A stretch of 64,000 nt of DNA from the NCBI GenBank assembly GCA_017407835.1, contig JAFQVV010000037.1, positions 1-64,000 on the forward strand, read 5' to 3'. Every line of letters starts with the position of its first letter. The first letter of the stretch is position 1. A program made the translations under genes and the position numbers. The notes below the pieces were generated by a model. That model was not told where the DNA came from. It worked only from the letters and a program-made list of their open reading frames with translations, and did no database searches. This document shows, piece by piece, positions 61,406 to 64,000 of the stretch. Source of the stretch: Clostridia bacterium (GTDB lineage: Bacteria > Bacillota > Clostridia > Oscillospirales > CAG-272).

Positions 61406-63124
61406 ATGAAACAAATGGATATTCTGGACAAACAGGCAGCTGAAACAGAGGCTGATTATGACCGAGATAAATTTCTTGACGGTGAGATATTTGCCAATAT
61501 GGTGCGGGGCGGGGCTGCACAGCTGCGTTCAAATGCCGATGAAGTAAACAATCTCAATGTTTTCCCGGTTCCCGACGGTGACACGGGGGACAATATGCGT
61601 ATGACCATCGAGGGGGGCGTTGCTGCGATTGACCGCGTGCAGACCAACAACTTGGCCGATGTGGCGCAGAAGCTCTCTCAGGGTATGCTGCTGGGGGCAC
61701 GGGGCAATTCGGGTGTGATTCTCTCGCAGTTTTTTGCGGGGTTGACGCGGGGCTTTGCCAAGCATCGCCGTGCCGATGCACGGGCGGTGGGTGCCGCCAT
61801 GGAAGAGGGTGTCAAGCAGGCGTATGCCTCGGTGATTACCCCCACTGAGGGAACGATTTTGACGGTGGCCCGCGAGGCAGTGCAGTATGCCGTCTCTCGG
61901 ATTAACGATAAATCGACGATAATCACGCTTTTCTCGGATTTGATCAAGGAGATGTATAACTCCCTGCAGCGCACACCCGATCTGCTCGCGGCACTCAAAG
62001 AAGCCGGTGTGGTTGACAGCGGCGGCGCGGGATTGTTCTATATCATGCAGGGCTTTTATAAAATTCTGATCGGCGAGGAGATCGAGGGCAGCAGCCGCAT
62101 TATACAGCTCCAGCCGCCCGAGGTGGATTTTTCCTCCTTCGGCCCGGACAGTGAAATGACATACGGTTATTGCACCGAACTTTTGCTGCAGCTTTTGCAC
62201 AGCAAGACCGATGTGGATGCGTTTGATGTCAATGTCATCATTGATTATCTCAAGACATTGGGCGATTCGATTGTTGCCTTCAAGACCGACAGCATTGTCA
62301 AGCTGCACGTGCACACCATGACACCCGAGAAGGTGATGGAATTCTGCCGTGCGTATGGGGAATTCCTGTCGGTGAAGATCGAGAACATGAGCGTACAGCA
62401 CAGCCATACGGTGACGGCAGATCTGCCCGCTATGCAGGAATCGCCCGCCGCGAAGGAAGTCAAGGACTTCGGCACGGTGGCGGTTGCCTCGGGGGAGGGA
62501 ATCAAAGCGCTCTTCCACCAGCTCGGCGTTGACGAAGTGGTGTCGGGCGGACAGACGCAGAACCCCTCGGCGCAGGATTTTCTTGCCGCCTTTGATCGGG
62601 TGAATGCGGCGAACATTTTCGTTTTTCCCAATAACAGCAACATTATTATGGCGGCCAAGCAGGCGGCACAGCTCTACGATCGCGGAACGGTCCGCGTGAT
62701 TGAGAGCAAGGATCTCGGTCAGGGGTATGCGGCGATTTCTTCGCTGAATTTCACCTCGGGTGATCCCGAGCAGATCGAGGCAACGCTGTGCGAGGCAATG
62801 ACCATGGTATCAACCGGATTTATTTCAACGGCTGTCCGAAATGCTGATTTGAGCGGAGTGCACATCGAATGCGGCGATTATATCGGTTTTGTGGGCAAGG
62901 AGATGATGGTCTCCTCCACCGATAAGCTTACAGCCGCAAAGTCCTTGCTTGAGAAGATGGGCATGGAAAATCTGTATTTGATTACCACCTTTGTCGGCCG
63001 AGAGACGACGGCAGAGGAGATTGATGCACTGACCGCGTGGGCGGCCGAATACTACCCCGATGTTGAATTCTACACCGTCGAGGGCGGACAGGACGTGTAT
63101 CCGTTTATCTTTGTTGCCGAATAA
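61406..63124 (+). CDS. fakA: DAK2-domain fatty-acid kinase FakA-like protein
   Basis: This 572-aa protein begins with a DhaL-type ATP-binding domain (NNLNVFPVPDGDTGDNM with the Mg-binding Asp residues; GARGNSGVILSQFF; VVDSGGAGLFYI). Central and C-terminal FakA domains follow (GYCTELLLQL; IFVFPNNSNIIMAAKQAA). FakA phosphorylates FakB-bound fatty acids for phospholipid synthesis. ATG 61406 has an AAGGGGA site. It is in an operon with the DegV gene and is closed by a strong terminator. Confidence 0.92.
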   Translation: MKQMDILDKQAAETEADYDRDKFLDGEIFANMVRGGAAQLRSNADEVNNLNVFPVPDGDTGDNMRMTIEGGVAAIDRVQTNNLADVAQKLSQGMLLGARGNSGVILSQFFAGLTRGFAKHRRADARAVGAAMEEGVKQAYASVITPTEGTILTVAREAVQYAVSRINDKSTIITLFSDLIKEMYNSLQRTPDLLAALKEAGVVDSGGAGLFYIMQGFYKILIGEEIEGSSRIIQLQPPEVDFSSFGPDSEMTYGYCTELLLQLLHSKTDVDAFDVNVIIDYLKTLGDSIVAFKTDSIVKLHVHTMTPEKVMEFCRAYGEFLSVKIENMSVQHSHTVTADLPAMQESPAAKEVKDFGTVAVASGEGIKALFHQLGVDEVVSGGQTQNPSAQDFLAAFDRVNAANIFVFPNNSNIIMAAKQAAQLYDRGTVRVIESKDLGQGYAAISSLNFTSGDPEQIEATLCEAMTMVSTGFISTAVRNADLSGVHIECGDYIGFVGKEMMVSSTDKLTAAKSLLEKMGMENLYLITTFVGRETTAEEIDALTAWAAEYYPDVEFYTVEGGQDVYPFIFVAE

Positions 63125-63130
63125 CATAAG

Positions 63131-63163
63131 AGAGGGTACCGCGCAATTTGCGCGGTACCCTCT
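63131..63163. terminator. Bidirectional terminator
   Basis: The perfect stem agagggtaccgcgcaa / ttgcgcggtaccctct lies between fakA and the convergent isomerase gene. Confidence 0.85.
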
Positions 63164-63182
63164 ATCCTGTTTTGTGCAGGGA

Positions 63183-64000
63183 TTATTTCGCCATCGAGAG
63201 CAGCTGCTCGCCGAGACTGTGTACAAAGCTGCACCATGCGGGACGAAATTCGTTGGGGAAACGGTACGAGCCGATTTCAAACGAAAAGTCGCCGCTGTAG
63301 CCGATGTCGGCGAATGCGCGCATGGTATCTGCCCAGTCGATCGATCCCATGAAGGGGGGGAGATGCGTATCCCCGTCGCGGTTGTTGTCATCAATATGGG
63401 TTGCCTTGATCCGGCTGCCTGCCATGCGGATAAATTCCCCGACGTGGATGCCGCTGACATGGGCGTGACCTGTATCGACGCACATTCCGACATCGGGATC
63501 GTTGATGGTGTCAATCAGCTCAATCAGCTCTTCGGGATCGCCGCCGCAGTAACGGCGTCGGCGGCCGCCGAAGTCAACCATATTCTCGACCGCGATACCG
63601 ATGCCGACCTTTTTTGCCGCTTCAATGAAGGGGGCAAGGTAGCGCAGATTTGCCTCTCTTGCCTTCTTGCGGTTGTAGAGGGGATCGTGGGGCAGGTTGA
63701 AGGGGTGCATGACCATCCAATCGGCACCGAGGATTTTTGTGACCTCGATGCAGCGGTAGTTTATCGCCCAGACAAACTCTGCTTCGGTGTAATTGGGATC
63801 ATCCCACTGACCGCCGCCCAGCGTCTGTCCGTGCGTTTGACGGAAGGTGATGCCGAGACGGTCGGCGATGGCACGGGCGTCTTCCGCCCATTCGCGCCAG
63901 TTGTCCGCACTGATCGGACGGTTGCGGGCACCGAGCGCCCAGAGATTGCCGTCCGCCACGTCAAATCCTGCCGTTTTCAGCGCGGTGAGACTTTCTTCAA
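63183..64000 (-). CDS. Sugar phosphate isomerase/epimerase (AP endonuclease-2 fold), 5' partial
   Basis: The frame continues through the right edge of the window, so the N-terminus is missing; the GTG at 63959 is internal because EESLTALKTAGFDVADGNLW reads through it. About 270 residues are visible, with TIM-barrel motifs of the xylose-isomerase-like family: MVMHPFN, IAVENMVD, DVGMCVDTGHAHVSG, IKATHIDDNN and DFSFEIGSY with likely metal ligands Glu, Asp, His and Glu. The substrate cannot be told from sequence; family members act on keto-sugars or inositol derivatives. Confidence 0.88.
   Translation of the reverse strand, partial: EESLTALKTAGFDVADGNLWALGARNRPISADNWREWAEDARAIADRLGITFRQTHGQTLGGGQWDDPNYTEAEFVWAINYRCIEVTKILGADWMVMHPFNLPHDPLYNRKKAREANLRYLAPFIEAAKKVGIGIAVENMVDFGGRRRRYCGGDPEELIELIDTINDPDVGMCVDTGHAHVSGIHVGEFIRMAGSRIKATHIDDNNRDGDTHLPPFMGSIDWADTMRAFADIGYSGDFSFEIGSYRFPNEFRPAWCSFVHSLGEQLLSMAK

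Overview
The window looks like chromosomal DNA of a strict anaerobe of the class Clostridia (Bacillota), probably an uncultured gut-type member of the Oscillospirales or a neighbouring order. Reasons: strong AGGAGG-type ribosome binding sites, TTGACA/TATAAT promoters with 17-bp spacers, short hairpin + T-run terminators, a pyruvate formate-lyase pair, S-layer-homology, cohesin/dockerin and BspA-type leucine-rich-repeat proteins, CotH, YitT and DegV/FakA families. Genus and species cannot be fixed from the sequence alone.

Layout. 1-3.7 kb: a surface-protein operon (5'-truncated InlB-repeat protein with an 18-bp coding tandem repeat, a small SipW-type signal-peptide protein, an SLH protein). 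3.7-6.2 kb: adenine deaminase and a membrane protein. 6.3-13.9 kb: a minus-strand block with a 1591-aa NACHT/WD40 STAND NTPase, two unrecognised proteins, a JAMM/JAB metallopeptidase and two Cys-rich mini-proteins. This is the best candidate for an undescribed conflict or signalling system. 14-15.1 kb: a secreted M15-type peptidase with a peptidoglycan-binding domain.

15.4-37.2 kb is accessory DNA stacked against the 3' end of an initiator tRNA-Met gene. Two 46-bp direct copies of the tRNA 3' half (15425, 30574) plus a decayed third copy (34951, beside an integrase remnant) suggest serial integrations. The outer island (15.4-30.6 kb) carries a Ser/Thr kinase-PASTA receptor operon ending in an LRR protein. 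It also carries a three-gene operon for a predicted cellulosome-like surface assembly: giant LRR-dockerin, cohesin-dockerin adaptor, cohesin-SLH anchor. Both operons share a 20-bp promoter element at identical spacing from the -10 box. The inner island (30.6-37.2 kb) carries an M6-like metalloprotease, the integrase remnant and an ECF sigma/anti-sigma pair.

37.2-64 kb is mostly core-type: tRNA-Leu and tRNA-fMet, a TRIC-type channel, an FAD-dependent dehydrogenase, a YdjI-like SPFH/zinc-ribbon protein, a membrane pseudokinase fused to PASTA, Big2 and LRR_5 modules, YitT, an AGCS symporter with an Lrp regulator, TrkA/TrkH, a manganese-type CDF exporter behind a structured RNA, a CotH lipoprotein, a MATE exporter, PflB/PflA, a FakB/FakA pair and a truncated sugar-phosphate isomerase. 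Recurrent themes are cell-surface LRR display, kinase/PASTA sensing and leader-RNA control.

All similarity statements come from reading motifs by eye; no database search was run.
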